Assembly: GCF_013032505.1 (NCBI RefSeq)
Contig: NZ_WQCG01000006.1
Span: 124,001-188,000, forward strand
Origin: Ruegeria atlantica
GTDB lineage: Bacteria > Pseudomonadota > Alphaproteobacteria > Rhodobacterales > Rhodobacteraceae
Length of the DNA stretch: 64,000 bases
Direction of reading: 5' to 3'
The notes under the pieces are model-generated. The model was not told the DNA's origin. It saw only the letters and a program-made list of their open reading frames with translations, and searched no databases. A program made the position numbers and the translations under genes. Positions 1 through 9,803 of this stretch are shown in pieces. Within the stretch, counting starts at the first letter, position 1. Every line of letters begins with the position of its first letter.

Positions 1-459
1 TTGCCCGGCCATCAGGACCAACTTGGTGCGTGACGGCCCTATCAGCGCCGACATGCGCACAGGATCGGACGGTTGCGGCAGAAAGCCCAGCTTCATCACA
101 GGGTAAAAAAACTTGGCGGACGGGACCGCAATTCGAATGTCACATGCGAGCACCATCCCGTTCGCGCCGCCGGCCAAAGTGCCATTCAAAGCGGCAACGG
201 TCAGGCATGGCAGGGCAGCGATCGCACCCGACAAACGCTCCCATACGTCCGAGGTTGCAAGCCCGGCGCGCGCCTCGGCCAGATCGGCCCCGGCGCTGAA
301 CACGCTGCCCGCTCCGGTCAGGATAAACGCGCGCGCCTCGGTAGCGGCTTCGGCAATCTCGGCCAATTCGGTCAACATCGCCCCGGTCAACGCGTTAGCT
401 TTGCCGGGGTTGTTTAGGGTGACGATCCACAACCCGTCTTCTTTGTTCAGTTCGATCAC
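1..459 (-). CDS. Enoyl-CoA hydratase/isomerase (crotonase) family protein, 3' end outside window
   Basis: Only the N-terminal about 153 residues are present; the gene runs off the left edge. It starts at a GTG whose bases overlap the stop codon of the upstream dehydrogenase (GTGA), so the two are translationally coupled. The translation begins VIELNKEDGLWIVTLNNPGK, the usual opening strand of crotonases. It then shows a SAGADL segment and a GGANGMVLACDIR segment, the two places where this fold forms its oxyanion hole around an acyl-CoA thioester. Family members hydrate or isomerise enoyl-CoA in fatty-acid or organic-acid breakdown. The exact substrate cannot be told, and the catalytic glutamates were not checked because the gene is cut. 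Confidence 0.85.
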   Translation of the reverse strand, partial: MIELNKEDGLWIVTLNNPGKANALTGAMLTELAEIAEAATEARAFILTGAGSVFSAGADLAEARAGLATSDVWERLSGAIAALPCLTVAALNGTLAGGANGMVLACDIRIAVPSAKFFYPVMKLGFLPQPSDPVRMSALIGPSRTKLVLMAGQ

Positions 460-1199
460 GTCAACCCAACCCTTTGTCGAATATCTTCGCGCCGCAGCGA
501 GATTTCGGAGCCCAAAAATTCATCGGCATCCTCCGTGCACATCCACAGCAGCGCCTTGGCTGGCCAATCGGCAGGAATATGATCGCTCCAGTCCAACTGG
601 CTGACGGCGTTGATACCGCTTGTCTTGATGACCCGCTGCATATCCGTCGCCACGGTGCCCGGGGACAGACCCATGGCGCGGATTCCGTGCAACGATTCCT
701 CAAGATGGAGGCATTCCGTCAGCATTTTTGCACCGGCCTTGGAGGCACAATAGTGGCTCCATGCCTCGACCGGGTTCGAGGCCGCGCCTGATGATACGGT
801 CAGCACGGTGCCCCCGCCTGCTGCGCGCATGATGGGCAGGGCTGCGCGCATTCCGTAGAACACACCCTTGAGGTTTATGTCGATCGCCTTGTCCCAGGCC
901 GCGACATCCGCATTTGAGAGATGGAAGATCGGGTCAATGACACCAGCATTCCCAATCAGAACATCCAAACCACCAAAGCGGTCGACGCAATCAGCAACGG
1001 CCTGTTCGACCTGCGCAAAATCACTGACGTCACATTCCAGTGCGATTGCGTTTTCGCCCAGCGCAGATGCCAATGCGGCGATCTGATCGCGGCTACGCGC
1101 GACCAGCGCCACGTTTGCACCTGCTGCGGCAAAAAGGCGCCCTGCCTCTGCTCCGATGCCGCGGCTTGCCCCGGTTATCAGTACGGTTTTCCCCTGCAT
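456..1199 (-). CDS. Short-chain dehydrogenase/reductase (SDR)
   Basis: A 247-residue classical SDR, the usual length for the family. It has the N-terminal nucleotide-binding motif TGASRGIGAEAG at about residues 8-19, the NAG motif (GNAGVID), and a catalytic Ser and YCASK (Tyr-x-x-x-Lys) in the middle. These enzymes are cytosolic NAD(P)H-dependent alcohol or ketone oxidoreductases. The ATG at 1199 is chosen because the SDR fold begins right there (MQGKTVLITG); the frame stays open further upstream but that part looks non-coding. The stop overlaps the start of the crotonase gene by four bases, suggesting a two-gene acyl-CoA or hydroxy-acid operon. Substrate unknown. Confidence 0.9.
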   Translation of the reverse strand: MQGKTVLITGASRGIGAEAGRLFAAAGANVALVARSRDQIAALASALGENAIALECDVSDFAQVEQAVADCVDRFGGLDVLIGNAGVIDPIFHLSNADVAAWDKAIDINLKGVFYGMRAALPIMRAAGGGTVLTVSSGAASNPVEAWSHYCASKAGAKMLTECLHLEESLHGIRAMGLSPGTVATDMQRVIKTSGINAVSQLDWSDHIPADWPAKALLWMCTEDADEFLGSEISLRREDIRQRVGLT

Positions 1200-1337
1200 T
1201 TGGTTCCTATACCTCCAACGGTTTGAATTTGTGTGAATGCTTACCGCGCGAAGGGGGAAAGGGTCCAGCCCTTGCCCCTTGACGCCCGACGTCACAAGCA
1301 CGACGATGCCGGCAAAATTATCTAGAAGGGTACTGTA

Positions 1338-2861
1338 ATGTCCGTTTTCCTTCGCCGCAGTTGCGGTGCTGTATTGGCTTATGCCGTTATCACACAAGGC
1401 GCACTTGCCGACCTGACTTCGCAGGATGTCTGGAATGACTGGAAAACCTATCTGGGTCAGATGGGTTATACCGTTTCAGGCGACGAATCCGTTGCTGGAA
1501 ATGTCACAACGATTGCCAACATGGCCATGTTGATGGACTTGCCGGAAGAAGAGGCAGCTTTTCAGATGGTCATTCCAGAAATGACCCTGACTGAAAACGG
1601 CGACGGTACAGTCAGTATTGGTTTCCCCGAGAATTTCCCGATGACCATATCCGGAGAGGGGGAAGGCGAAAAGTTTTCGGTCAATATCGATTATTCTCAG
1701 AGCGGGATGACCATGGTCGTTTCGGGCTCTAAGGATGAGATGACTTACGATTATTCCGCCGACGCTCTGGGGATCAAGCTGGACGATGTTACCGTGGACG
1801 GCGAAACGATGCCCGCTGAAGCGCTGGCCCTTAACCTGAGCATGACTGAGCTTGCGGGCAGCTCGCTGATGAAAATCGGCGAAAACCGTGACATCGATCA
1901 GAAGTTCACCGCGGGCGGTATGACCTATGATATGGCATTCAAGGACCCGGACACTGGCGATGCGGCCAAGATTGACGGTTCGATGAGCCAGCTGGCGTTT
2001 GAAGGCACAAATGTTATCCCGTCTGGCTTCGACATCTCGGATCCGCAGGCCTTTTATAAGGCGGGCTTCTCGTTCTCGGGTCTGTTCACCTACGGATCCG
2101 GCCAGAACGCCATCGCGGGCACAAGCGAAGGTGAATCATTCTCGGTCGGAAGCGAGTCCCAGGGTGGCAAATTTGGCGCCAGCATCGACGCCGAACGCCT
2201 TGCCTATGACATCGAGCAGAACAGCGCAAAAGTTGCTGTGACGACAGCCGATCTGCCTTTCCCAATCGAAATCGCGATGGAGAATGCCGGGTTCAAGTTT
2301 GAAATTCCGGTACAGGAATCCGAGGAAATCCAGCCGTTTGGTTTCGCGATGAACCTGACCGACTTCACCATGTCGGATATTTTGTGGAGCATGTTCGACC
2401 CGGCAGGCGCCCTGCCGCGCGATCCGGCGACAATTGCGCTGGACACGACCGGAACCGCCAAGGTTCTGATGAACATTTTTGATCCGGCCGCGGTTGAAGA
2501 ACTGGATGCATCTGACATAGCACCGGGTGAGTTGCATTCGCTGAAAATCAACGAGTTGCTGGTATCTCTGGTCGGCGCCAAGCTGACCGGCGAAGGCGAT
2601 TTCACCTTCGATAACTCCAACACCTCGGAATTCGACGGGATGCCCACGCCGACCGGCGTTGCCAAGCTGAAGCTGAATGGTGCCAACGCGCTGATCGACA
2701 AGCTGATCGGGATGGGGCTGGTGTCAGAAAGCGACGCAATGGGCGCGCGGATGATGATGGGTCTGATGGCTGTGCCGGGTGACGAGCCCGACACACTGAA
2801 TTCGGAAATCGAGTTCACCGCAGATGGTCAGATTCTGGCGAACGGCCAACGTATCAAGTAA
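1338..2861 (+). CDS. DUF2125 domain-containing exported protein
   Basis: A 507-residue protein with a short N-terminal signal peptide (hydrophobic stretch ending near ALA-DLTSQD, about residue 24). The rest is beta-rich and acidic with many Gly/Thr/Ser-containing strands, matching what I know of the DUF2125 family of alphaproteobacteria, whose function is not established. Expected location is the periplasm or outer envelope. It stands alone, divergent from the SDR/crotonase pair, and is followed by a strong hairpin, so it is probably monocistronic. No catalytic motif is visible. The family call is from memory of similar Rhodobacterales proteins. Confidence 0.75.
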   Translation: MSVFLRRSCGAVLAYAVITQGALADLTSQDVWNDWKTYLGQMGYTVSGDESVAGNVTTIANMAMLMDLPEEEAAFQMVIPEMTLTENGDGTVSIGFPENFPMTISGEGEGEKFSVNIDYSQSGMTMVVSGSKDEMTYDYSADALGIKLDDVTVDGETMPAEALALNLSMTELAGSSLMKIGENRDIDQKFTAGGMTYDMAFKDPDTGDAAKIDGSMSQLAFEGTNVIPSGFDISDPQAFYKAGFSFSGLFTYGSGQNAIAGTSEGESFSVGSESQGGKFGASIDAERLAYDIEQNSAKVAVTTADLPFPIEIAMENAGFKFEIPVQESEEIQPFGFAMNLTDFTMSDILWSMFDPAGALPRDPATIALDTTGTAKVLMNIFDPAAVEELDASDIAPGELHSLKINELLVSLVGAKLTGEGDFTFDNSNTSEFDGMPTPTGVAKLKLNGANALIDKLIGMGLVSESDAMGARMMMGLMAVPGDEPDTLNSEIEFTADGQILANGQRIK

Positions 2862-2864
2862 CAC

Positions 2865-2895
2865 TTTGGGAAGGCGGCATCGCCGCCTTCCCAAA
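2865..2895 (+). terminator. Intrinsic terminator-like hairpin after the DUF2125 gene
   Basis: A perfect 14-bp stem (TTTGGGAAGGCGGC at 2865-2878 pairing with 2882-2895) closed by a 3-nt loop, starting four bases after the stop codon. There is no long T-run afterwards, so it may also act as a transcript 3'-end stabiliser. Confidence 0.75.
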
Positions 2896-3036
2896 CCGGC
2901 GCTTGATACAAATTCCGGCACCGGGTGGATCAAGCCGATCGTCCTTTCAACTCAAATTGCTCAACCTAAAATAGCTGCAGGCCTTGCGAGACCGGCAGTC
3001 CAAGGCTAGGTCGAATGCACACAGACCGGAGGCCTC

Positions 3037-4383
3037 ATGACCCGCACACCCGAAGAAATCAGCCATAACCTGCTGGACGCGGCTCGCAAGGCCGGGGCCG
3101 AAGCGGCGGATGCTATCGTTCTGGACGGCTCTTCGGTTTCGGTAGAGGTGCGCAATGGCGCCTTGGAAAACGCCGAACGATCCGAAGGTGCTGACCTGGG
3201 GCTGCGTGTTTTTCTGGGCAAGCGACAGGCAATCGTTTCAAGTTCGGACAGCCGTCCCGAAACATTGAAGGCAATGGCGGAACGCGCGGTAGCGATGGCC
3301 AGCGAAGCACCGGAAGATCCCTTCACAGGTCTCGCCGCGCCCGACCAGCTAGCAAAAGACTGGGATATCTCGGCGCTGGAACAATTCGACCCAACCCCCG
3401 AGCCCTCGGCAGAAGCGCTTTTGCAGGATGCACTGTCCGCCGAAGCCGCTGCTTTGGCCATAGATGGCGTGTCCCAAGTATCAGACGCGGCGGCCGGATA
3501 TGGCACTCACCGCGTGCATCTGGCTGCCACAAATGGCTTTTCCGGGGGATATTCCCGCAGCAGCCGCTCGACCTCTTGCGTGGCCATCTCTGGCGAAGGC
3601 ACGGGGATGGAGCGTGATTATGACGGCGACAGCCGAACGTTTCAAAACGACTTGCGTAGCCCCGGTGAAATTGGCCGCACAGCAGGCGAACGCGCCGTTG
3701 CGCTAATTGGGGCACAAAAACCTGCGACAGGTACATTCCCGGTTCTGTTTGACGAGCGGATTTCATCTTCGCTGATCGGTCATTTGCTGGCCGCCAGCAA
3801 CGGCGCAGCAATTGCCCGTGGCGCGTCTTGGCTTAAGGACAGTCTGGGAGAGCAGGTACTGCCAGAACATCTGTCGCTGCTCGAAGACCCGCACCGTCCG
3901 CGAATCTCGGGTTCGCGCCCGTTTGACGCCGAAGGTTTGCCGACACAACAAAGGGCAATCATTGAAGACGGGGTTCTAACCGGGTGGACGCTGGATTTGT
4001 CCAGCGCGCGGAAACTGGGCATGAACTCAACCGGTAATGCGGCCCGCGGCGTGTCTGGTCCTCCGTCACCAAGCAACTGGAACCTCAGCCTGACCCCGGG
4101 CCAGCACAGCCGCGACGATTTGGTACGCGATATGGGGACCGGACTGCTGGTGACCTCGATGATCGGTTCGACAATCAACCCCAACACCGGTGATTACTCG
4201 CGCGGGGCATCGGGCTTTTGGGTCGAAAACGGTGAGATTACCCACCCGGTCAACGAATGCACAATCGCAGGCAATCTGCGCAACATGCTGAAACGGATAA
4301 TTCCGGCAAATGACGCTCGCACGTATTTGTCCCGCGTGGTGCCATCGATCCTGATCGAAGGAATGACACTTGCCGGCAACTGA
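3037..4383 (+). CDS. pmbA: TldD/PmbA family metalloprotease-like protein (TldE/PmbA)
   Basis: 448 residues, typical for the PmbA/TldE branch. The N-terminal half has the family signature segment SVEVRNGALENAERSEG (about residues 29-45), then the long central beta region; the C-terminal half contains NPNTGDYSRGASGFWVENGE, strongly conserved in this family. PmbA pairs with the TldD metalloprotease in other bacteria to process modified peptides and unfolded substrates; the PmbA subunit itself usually lacks the zinc site. The partner tldD is not in the window. It heads a run of four genes with overlapping ends (pmbA, phosphatase, waaA, lpxK). Confidence 0.9.
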   Translation: MTRTPEEISHNLLDAARKAGAEAADAIVLDGSSVSVEVRNGALENAERSEGADLGLRVFLGKRQAIVSSSDSRPETLKAMAERAVAMASEAPEDPFTGLAAPDQLAKDWDISALEQFDPTPEPSAEALLQDALSAEAAALAIDGVSQVSDAAAGYGTHRVHLAATNGFSGGYSRSSRSTSCVAISGEGTGMERDYDGDSRTFQNDLRSPGEIGRTAGERAVALIGAQKPATGTFPVLFDERISSSLIGHLLAASNGAAIARGASWLKDSLGEQVLPEHLSLLEDPHRPRISGSRPFDAEGLPTQQRAIIEDGVLTGWTLDLSSARKLGMNSTGNAARGVSGPPSPSNWNLSLTPGQHSRDDLVRDMGTGLLVTSMIGSTINPNTGDYSRGASGFWVENGEITHPVNECTIAGNLRNMLKRIIPANDARTYLSRVVPSILIEGMTLAGN

Positions 4384-5170
4384 CCTGCAACTGCTGATTG
4401 ACGCCGCATTAGAGGCCGGAAAGATCGCCACACGGTTTTCGGGGGCCACTGCGGAACGCTGGGATAAACCCGACGGCGCCGGTCCCGTGACTGAAGCCGA
4501 TCTTGCCGTCAATGCGATGCTTGAACAAATGTTGCCTGCGGCACGTCCGGGGTATGGCTGGCTTAGCGAAGAGACCGAGGATTCACCGGACAGGCTGTCG
4601 AAAGACCGCGTTTTTATCATTGACCCGATTGATGGGACCCGCAGCTTTGCCGAGGGTTCGCGGACCTGGGCTCATTCACTGGCCGTCGCCGAGCAGGGCG
4701 TGGTCACAGCAGCTGTGATTTACCTGCCGTTACGCGACCTGCTTTATGCGGCGGCTAAAGGTCAGGGTGCCACGCTGAACCAAGAAACGATCAATGTCAG
4801 CGAGCGTTGCGCGCTGGACAGCGCCGAGGTTCTGGCCGCGAAACCGAACCTGCAACCCCGGCACTGGCGTCAGGGACAGGTGCCCGAGTTCAAACGGAAC
4901 TACAGGCCGTCGCTGGCATATCGCATGGCGCTAGTCGCGCAGGGGCGATTTGACGGGATGATGACGCTTAGGCCCAGCTGGGAATGGGACATCGCCGCGG
5001 GTGATCTGATAATTCGCGAAGCCAGTGGCATGTGCTCGGACCGGGCGGGCCAGCCCCTGCGATTCAACAACGCACTTCCGCGTTTGAACGGAGTGATCGC
5101 TGCGGGTTCAGGTGTTTATGGACTACTGTCGGAACAACTCGAACCGGAAAGCCCTGGAATCGCACCATGA
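4370..5170 (+). CDS. Inositol monophosphatase/3'(2'),5'-bisphosphate nucleotidase (CysQ-like) family protein
   Basis: 266 residues of the lithium-sensitive phosphatase fold. The metal-binding motifs are visible: a Glu in LSEETEDS, IIDPIDGTRSF (Asp-Pro-Ile-Asp-Gly-Thr) and WEWDIAAGDLI near the C-terminus. Such enzymes dephosphorylate 3'-phosphoadenosine 5'-phosphate (sulfur assimilation) or inositol phosphates; Rhodobacterales copies next to pmbA are usually annotated CysQ-like. The start is a TTG at 4370 lying inside the 3' end of pmbA (14-base overlap), the stop overlaps the waaA start (ATGA). Substrate preference cannot be read from sequence. Confidence 0.85.
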   Translation: MPATDLQLLIDAALEAGKIATRFSGATAERWDKPDGAGPVTEADLAVNAMLEQMLPAARPGYGWLSEETEDSPDRLSKDRVFIIDPIDGTRSFAEGSRTWAHSLAVAEQGVVTAAVIYLPLRDLLYAAAKGQGATLNQETINVSERCALDSAEVLAAKPNLQPRHWRQGQVPEFKRNYRPSLAYRMALVAQGRFDGMMTLRPSWEWDIAAGDLIIREASGMCSDRAGQPLRFNNALPRLNGVIAAGSGVYGLLSEQLEPESPGIAP

Positions 5171-6402
5171 GCAAGCCACGCTCGTTAAGCCTTGCCGCGT
5201 ATCGCGTGCTGTCCTGGGGTATGCAGAATACCACCAGCAGCGGCGAGATTGCGCGGCCTGAAGGTGAGGTACTGTGGCTGCATATCAATGCATGGGAACG
5301 TCACCGTGCCATTATTGATTTTTGCCAGCGGCTGCAGCAAGCCCGACCAAACCTGTCGGTGGTGCTGACCGCGCCGCCCGATGCGGATCTGACGCGATGG
5401 GCCAGCGGTGGATACCCTCTGGTCAACCTGCCCTCTGAACAAACCGGTGCTGCGCGCGCGTTTCTGGATCATTGGCGGCCAGAAATTGGCATTTGGGTTG
5501 GAGGCGGCCTGATGCCAAACGTGATTACGCGCGCCGATGAACGTGGGATTCCCCTGATGTTGATCGAAGCAGAAGCGGACGTGAAAGTCGCGCGAGGCGG
5601 CCGTTGGCTGCCTGACATAACCCGATACACGATTGACTGTTTTCAGACGATCTTGTGCACGACACCGGACACCGCCCGTCAGGTTCGGCGACTAGGCATT
5701 GCTTCGAACAAGGTGAAAGAGGCGCCCCCCCTTCATGTCAGCCCAAACCCGCGCCCGTGGCCCGAGGACGAGCTGATCGAAGTGAATCATTCGCTGTCCG
5801 GTCGGCCGGTCTGGTTGGCGGCATGGGTACAGGACAAGGAATTTATCTCGGTCCTCAGCGCCCATAGGCAGGCAATGCGCATGCTTCCGCGTTTGGCTTT
5901 GGTCCTGCAAGTGGCCGACATTACAGAAGCCGGGCCGCTGCACCGGCGGCTTGAGGCAATGGATCTGCGATGTACCAACTGGGACGAAAGCGGAACGATC
6001 GAGGACATGACACAAGTGATCCTGTCCGCCGTGCCCGAGGATCTGGGTCTGTGGCACCGTGTATCGCCGGTGACCTTCATGGGCAGCTCACTGGAACGCG
6101 GTGCCGGAGGCGCAGACCCGCTGATCGCCACGGCGCTGGGATCAGCTGTGATCCACGGCCCGTTTGTGCACAGCCAACAACAGCTTTACGATCAGCTTGA
6201 CCGGGCCGGGGCCGCGCGCACTGTCAGATCCGCCACCGAGCTGGGCGATGCAGTGGTCGAGCTGTTGGCGCCGGATCAAGCTGCCAATATGGCACTGGCG
6301 GGTTGGCGAATAGTAACCGAAGGTGCACCACAAGCGGATCACTTGATCGACTTGATACAGGACTATCTGGACCAGCGGAGTGCGGATGATGCGAGCACCT
6401 GA
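5167..6402 (+). CDS. waaA: 3-deoxy-D-manno-octulosonic acid (Kdo) transferase
   Basis: 411 residues from the ATG that overlaps the previous stop. The arrangement is that of WaaA/KdtA, a GT-B fold glycosyltransferase moving Kdo from CMP-Kdo to the lipid A precursor at the inner membrane: an N-terminal acceptor half ([14 protein letters not shown], a variant of the usual LWxHxxS start) and a C-terminal half with [19 protein letters not shown], the region that binds CMP-sugar. The usual N-terminal membrane anchor is weak here. The neighbouring lpxK catalyses the preceding step in lipid A assembly, which supports the assignment. Confidence 0.85.
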   Translation: MSKPRSLSLAAYRVLSWGMQNTTSSGEIARPEGEVLWLHINAWERHRAIIDFCQRLQQARPNLSVVLTAPPDADLTRWASGGYPLVNLPSEQTGAARAFLDHWRPEIGIWVGGGLMPNVITRADERGIPLMLIEAEADVKVARGGRWLPDITRYTIDCFQTILCTTPDTARQVRRLGIASNKVKEAPPLHVSPNPRPWPEDELIEVNHSLSGRPVWLAAWVQDKEFISVLSAHRQAMRMLPRLALVLQVADITEAGPLHRRLEAMDLRCTNWDESGTIEDMTQVILSAVPEDLGLWHRVSPVTFMGSSLERGAGGADPLIATALGSAVIHGPFVHSQQQLYDQLDRAGAARTVRSATELGDAVVELLAPDQAANMALAGWRIVTEGAPQADHLIDLIQDYLDQRSADDAST

Positions 6403-7390
6403 TTTCTGGAATACCGCGCCAGATCGGCTGGACTTGCGCGCGCGGCTTCTGGCGCCGCTTGGTCGGCTATATGCCAAGGCAACGGCCCGCCGGATCGCTT
6501 CCGGGACTGGTTTAAAGCCTGGAGTCCCCGTCATTTGCATCGGCAATTTAAATGCTGGAGGAACCGGCAAGACGCCGACCGTGATCTGGATGATCGAGCA
6601 ATTGCGCGATGCCTGGCATGAAACGCATGTGGTCACCCGCGGGCACGGTGGTTCGCTCGAAGGGCCAGTACGTGTTGACCCCGGTAAGCACACCGCAGCG
6701 CAGGTCGGGGATGAGCCGCTGTTGCTGGCGGCTTTTGCCGATGTTTGGGTTGCCAAGGACCGCGCTGCAGGAGCCCAGGCAGCTGCAGCAGCAGGTGCCA
6801 CAGTCATCGTGTTGGATGACGGGTTTCAGAACCCCTCGGTAGCTAAGGATTTCTCGGTCATCGTGGTGGATGCGGCACGCGGTTTCGGAAATGGGCTATG
6901 CTTGCCGGCTGGCCCATTAAGAGAACCGGTGGAAGTCGGATTACAGCGCGCTGATCTGATGTTGTCCCTCGGCGACGCGGATGCCCAGTCGGAATTCGCC
7001 GATCGTTGGGGACAAAGACTGACTGTTCCGCATGCCACAGGCGCGGTTGAGCCGCTGCAAACCGGCATGGATTGGAGCGATACTATGGTTCTTGCCTTTG
7101 CGGGCATCGGCCATCCGGAAAAGTTCTTTGCCACGCTGCGCCAACAAGGCGCGACGCTACTTCGGGCAGAGGCGCTGGACGATCACCAGCCGCTAACGCC
7201 TGCTCTGATGACCCGCCTTGAAAACGAGGCAAGATTGCTGGGCGCACAGATGGTAACCACGGAAAAAGACGCCGTACGCCTGCCTGCCGCGTTTCGCAGC
7301 AAGGTCATTACGCTACCTGTTCGGTTGAAAGTTGCCGAGGCCGAGAAGGTGAAGCAGATGCTGCTGCAAATTGCTCCATCGCCAAAGTAG
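6386..7390 (+). CDS. lpxK: Tetraacyldisaccharide 4'-kinase
   Basis: 334 residues. The P-loop lies in [13 protein letters not shown], the LpxK-specific Walker A, near residue 50; [15 protein letters not shown] DDGFQ (seen as [11 protein letters not shown]) follows. LpxK phosphorylates the 4' position of the lipid A disaccharide on the inner face of the cytoplasmic membrane. The start is uncertain: GTG 6380, ATG 6386 and ATG 6389 are in frame. A GGAG at 6377-6380 fits 6386 or 6389 by spacing, and I chose 6386. The gene overlaps the end of waaA, consistent with one lipid A/Kdo operon. Confidence 0.92.
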   Translation: MMRAPDFWNTAPDRLDLRARLLAPLGRLYAKATARRIASGTGLKPGVPVICIGNLNAGGTGKTPTVIWMIEQLRDAWHETHVVTRGHGGSLEGPVRVDPGKHTAAQVGDEPLLLAAFADVWVAKDRAAGAQAAAAAGATVIVLDDGFQNPSVAKDFSVIVVDAARGFGNGLCLPAGPLREPVEVGLQRADLMLSLGDADAQSEFADRWGQRLTVPHATGAVEPLQTGMDWSDTMVLAFAGIGHPEKFFATLRQQGATLLRAEALDDHQPLTPALMTRLENEARLLGAQMVTTEKDAVRLPAAFRSKVITLPVRLKVAEAEKVKQMLLQIAPSPK

Positions 7391-7394
7391 GTGA

Positions 7395-7413
7395 CCGGCC
7401 CTTGGCGGGCCGG
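7395..7413. terminator. Short GC-rich hairpin between convergent lpxK and the DsbA-like gene
   Basis: CCGGCCC (7395-7401), five-base loop, GGGCCGG (7407-7413). It sits in the 33-bp gap between two converging stop codons, so it could end transcripts from either side. The stem is only 7 bp and no T-run follows. Confidence 0.45.
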
Positions 7414-7423
7414 CCGACAGCAA

Positions 7424-8086
7424 TCAGCTGCCAAGTTCTTCTTCGATCAGCTTTTTGAAGCCCTCGTAGGATTGATTGTCGACCTTCTTGCCGTTCACGA
7501 CAAAGGACGGGGTGGCCTGAACGCCGTCGCGTTCGGCATTTTCCTGATACCACGCCACCAGCGTCTGCGCGCGGGTACCGTCCTGCAGGCACGCTTCAAG
7601 CTGGTCATTGTCGATGCCCGCCAGACGGCCGATTTTGCGCAGCTCGTCGACGATTTCGGCGGGGCCGCCGGCTTTGGTCCATTCGGACTGACCTTCATAA
7701 ATCAGGTCCGAGATGCCAAAGAACTTTTCGGGACCGCCGCAACGCGCAACCATCGACGCCCACAGGCCATAGCGGTCAAAATAGACCTCACGATAGATGA
7801 ACTTCACCTTGCCGGTGTCGATGAAGTCTTTCTTGAGCTCTTTGAACGCACCATTGTGGAAATTCGCACAATGAGGACAGGTGTAGGAGGCATATTCGAT
7901 GATCTCGACCGGCGCGTCTTCGGCGCCCAACGTCATTTCGACGATGGTGGACGTGTCCAAATCGGCCTCTTGCGCCTCGGCGCTGCTGATCAACGGATTT
8001 ACTGGATTGGAATTTGACAGCGACAGCCAATAACCGCCAGCGGCCACGGCGACGGCCGCACAAATTCCGGTTGCAATACGGCTCAT
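7424..8086 (-). CDS. DsbA family thiol:disulfide oxidoreductase
   Basis: 220 residues with an N-terminal membrane or signal segment (MSRIATGICAAVAVAAGGYW) followed by a thioredoxin-like DsbA fold. The redox site is CPHC in YASYTCPHCANFH (about residues 67-77), and the cis-Pro loop is ATPSFVVNGK near the C-terminus. It probably works in the periplasm, forming or shuffling disulfides; Roseobacter genomes carry several such copies beside DsbA itself. It lies 14 bases downstream of the DUF721 gene on the same strand, so both may be on one transcript. Confidence 0.9.
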   Translation of the reverse strand: MSRIATGICAAVAVAAGGYWLSLSNSNPVNPLISSAEAQEADLDTSTIVEMTLGAEDAPVEIIEYASYTCPHCANFHNGAFKELKKDFIDTGKVKFIYREVYFDRYGLWASMVARCGGPEKFFGISDLIYEGQSEWTKAGGPAEIVDELRKIGRLAGIDNDQLEACLQDGTRAQTLVAWYQENAERDGVQATPSFVVNGKKVDNQSYEGFKKLIEEELGS

Positions 8087-8100
8087 TTCTCAGCCCTTTC

Positions 8101-8607
8101 TCAGCGTTTTTGCTTGGATAAAACGTTACGGCCCAGACGTTCAAGGGCTGCGCGCAAATCACCATCTGTGACATCTTGCGCTGCCCGGTCCGCCTCGGCT
8201 GCGATTTCCGGTTCGATCTTGGGTTTTGCTTGTTTCGGCTTGTGGTCGAAACTGGCCTGCCCCTCGGCAAATCCCGTCGGAGCGGTCTGAGTGATGCGTA
8301 CCCGGCTGATCGCATTGTAGCCGTAGACCGCATTCACCTTTCCGCGCAGCTGTTCCTTTTGCATTTCCAGCATCGGGGCCTGCGGGCCAGTTGTCAGCAC
8401 CGTCAGCGTTGCACCGATTCCGCCCTTACCATAGCCCACGTTCACCGGCCGCGCGATGGCAGCCATATCCTGTCCAACGATTTCGGACCAATGGGTCAAC
8501 AGGCGTGACACGGCAAAGCCCCGGCTTTCACCGGCGCGCCTGATCTGGTCGTTCAGCAATGTCGCGGTGCGTTTAAACCCGCGGGTCGAAGAACGTCTGC
8601 GCTGCAT
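8101..8607 (-). CDS. DUF721 (DciA-like) protein
   Basis: 168 residues from the ATG at 8607. The N-terminal half has the DUF721 pattern: a helix, then LLTHWSEIVGQDMAAIARPV, followed by a beta strand of the kind LTVLTTGPQAPMLEMQKEQL and helix with a Tyr. The family includes DciA, a helicase-loading protein with a KH-like fold that binds nucleic acid. The C-terminal tail is rich in Lys/Ala/Glu and probably disordered. Divergent from mutY, 81 bp away. A DUF721-mutY-dsbA neighbourhood is common in Rhodobacterales as far as I recall. Confidence 0.75.
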   Translation of the reverse strand: MQRRRSSTRGFKRTATLLNDQIRRAGESRGFAVSRLLTHWSEIVGQDMAAIARPVNVGYGKGGIGATLTVLTTGPQAPMLEMQKEQLRGKVNAVYGYNAISRVRITQTAPTGFAEGQASFDHKPKQAKPKIEPEIAAEADRAAQDVTDGDLRAALERLGRNVLSKQKR

Positions 8608-8688
8608 CTGGTTTCCAACTCCTGCGCCGCTATTGTAAAGGGCGGGGCAACGGGCGCCAGCGAAACCCGACAGGGAGATAGATAAAAC

Positions 8689-9744
8689 TTGCGTGACTCT
8701 GGTGAATTTGATGTGAGCAGTGCGCTGCTGGACTGGTACGACCGCCATGCGCGCGCGATGCCATGGCGTGTGGCCCCCGCCGATCGGGCTGCAGGCGTGA
8801 TGCCTGACCCCTACCGCGTTTGGTTGTCCGAGGTCATGCTGCAGCAGACCACCGTTGCAGCGGTACGCGACTATTTTATGCGGTTCACAAACCGGTGGCC
8901 GACAGTTCAGGCCCTGGCAGCCGCCCCGGATGATCAGGTCATGGGAGAATGGGCCGGCCTTGGATATTATGCGCGCGCCCGCAACCTTCTGAAATGCGCA
9001 AGGGTCGTAGCTGACGACTATAACAGTCAGTTTCCTGATACCTATGATGCGCTGCTTAAATTGCCCGGTATCGGCCCGTATACCGCCGCCGCGATCTCAG
9101 CCATCGCTTTTGATCGCCCTGAAACCGTGTTGGACGGCAATGTCGAACGGGTGATGGCCCGCCTATACGACATCCACGACCCGCTGCCCGGGTCGAAGCC
9201 ACTGCTGAAAAGCAAAGCCACAGTGCTGACGCCTGTCACCCGACCCGGAGACTACGCACAGGCGGTCATGGATTTAGGAGCCACAATCTGCACACCAAAA
9301 TCTCCGGCCTGTGGGATCTGCCCCGTCCGTGACCCCTGCGCTTCCCGCGTGGCAGGAACGCAGGCCGAACTGCCGCGCAAATCACCTAAAAAGCCCAAGC
9401 CAACCCGATATGGCCATGTCTATATTGCCCAAGGCGATAACGGAGCCTTGCTGCTGGAACGCCGCCCCGACAAAGGGCTGCTGGGCGGGATGCTGGGCTG
9501 GCCCGGTTCGGAATGGACAGACGCGCCGGCTGAGGTCCCGCCATTTCCAAGCGACTGGCAGGTGTTACCAAGCGAAGTGCGTCATACCTTTACGCATTTC
9601 CACCTGATCCTGCGCATCTGGACAGCCACGCTGCCAGCCGACAGGCCGCAGGATGACCTGATTATCATGGACAAGCACGCGTTCCGACCCAGTGACCTGC
9701 CTACGGTCATGCGAAAGGCTTATGATCTTTGGCGCTCTACGTAA
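8689..9744 (+). CDS. mutY: A/G-specific adenine glycosylase
   Basis: 351 residues. MutY removes adenine opposite 8-oxoguanine. The catalytic glutamate is in WLSEVMLQQT (Glu48), the helix-hairpin-helix is LPGIGPYTAAA, the catalytic aspartate is in LDGNVERVMAR (Asp149), and the iron-sulfur cluster ligands are four cysteines spaced 6, 2 and 5 (Cys201, 208, 211, 217). A C-terminal NUDIX-like 8-oxoG recognition domain follows. The start is a TTG at 8689 with GGGAGA about ten bases upstream; a GTG at 8713 is the alternative. Confidence 0.95.
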   Translation: MRDSGEFDVSSALLDWYDRHARAMPWRVAPADRAAGVMPDPYRVWLSEVMLQQTTVAAVRDYFMRFTNRWPTVQALAAAPDDQVMGEWAGLGYYARARNLLKCARVVADDYNSQFPDTYDALLKLPGIGPYTAAAISAIAFDRPETVLDGNVERVMARLYDIHDPLPGSKPLLKSKATVLTPVTRPGDYAQAVMDLGATICTPKSPACGICPVRDPCASRVAGTQAELPRKSPKKPKPTRYGHVYIAQGDNGALLLERRPDKGLLGGMLGWPGSEWTDAPAEVPPFPSDWQVLPSEVRHTFTHFHLILRIWTATLPADRPQDDLIIMDKHAFRPSDLPTVMRKAYDLWRST

Positions 9745-9803
9745 CCCATTGTGCGGCCTTGTCGGGTGAGGCTAGTCTGCCAGCAGTTTCTCGGAGCGAA
9801 GCG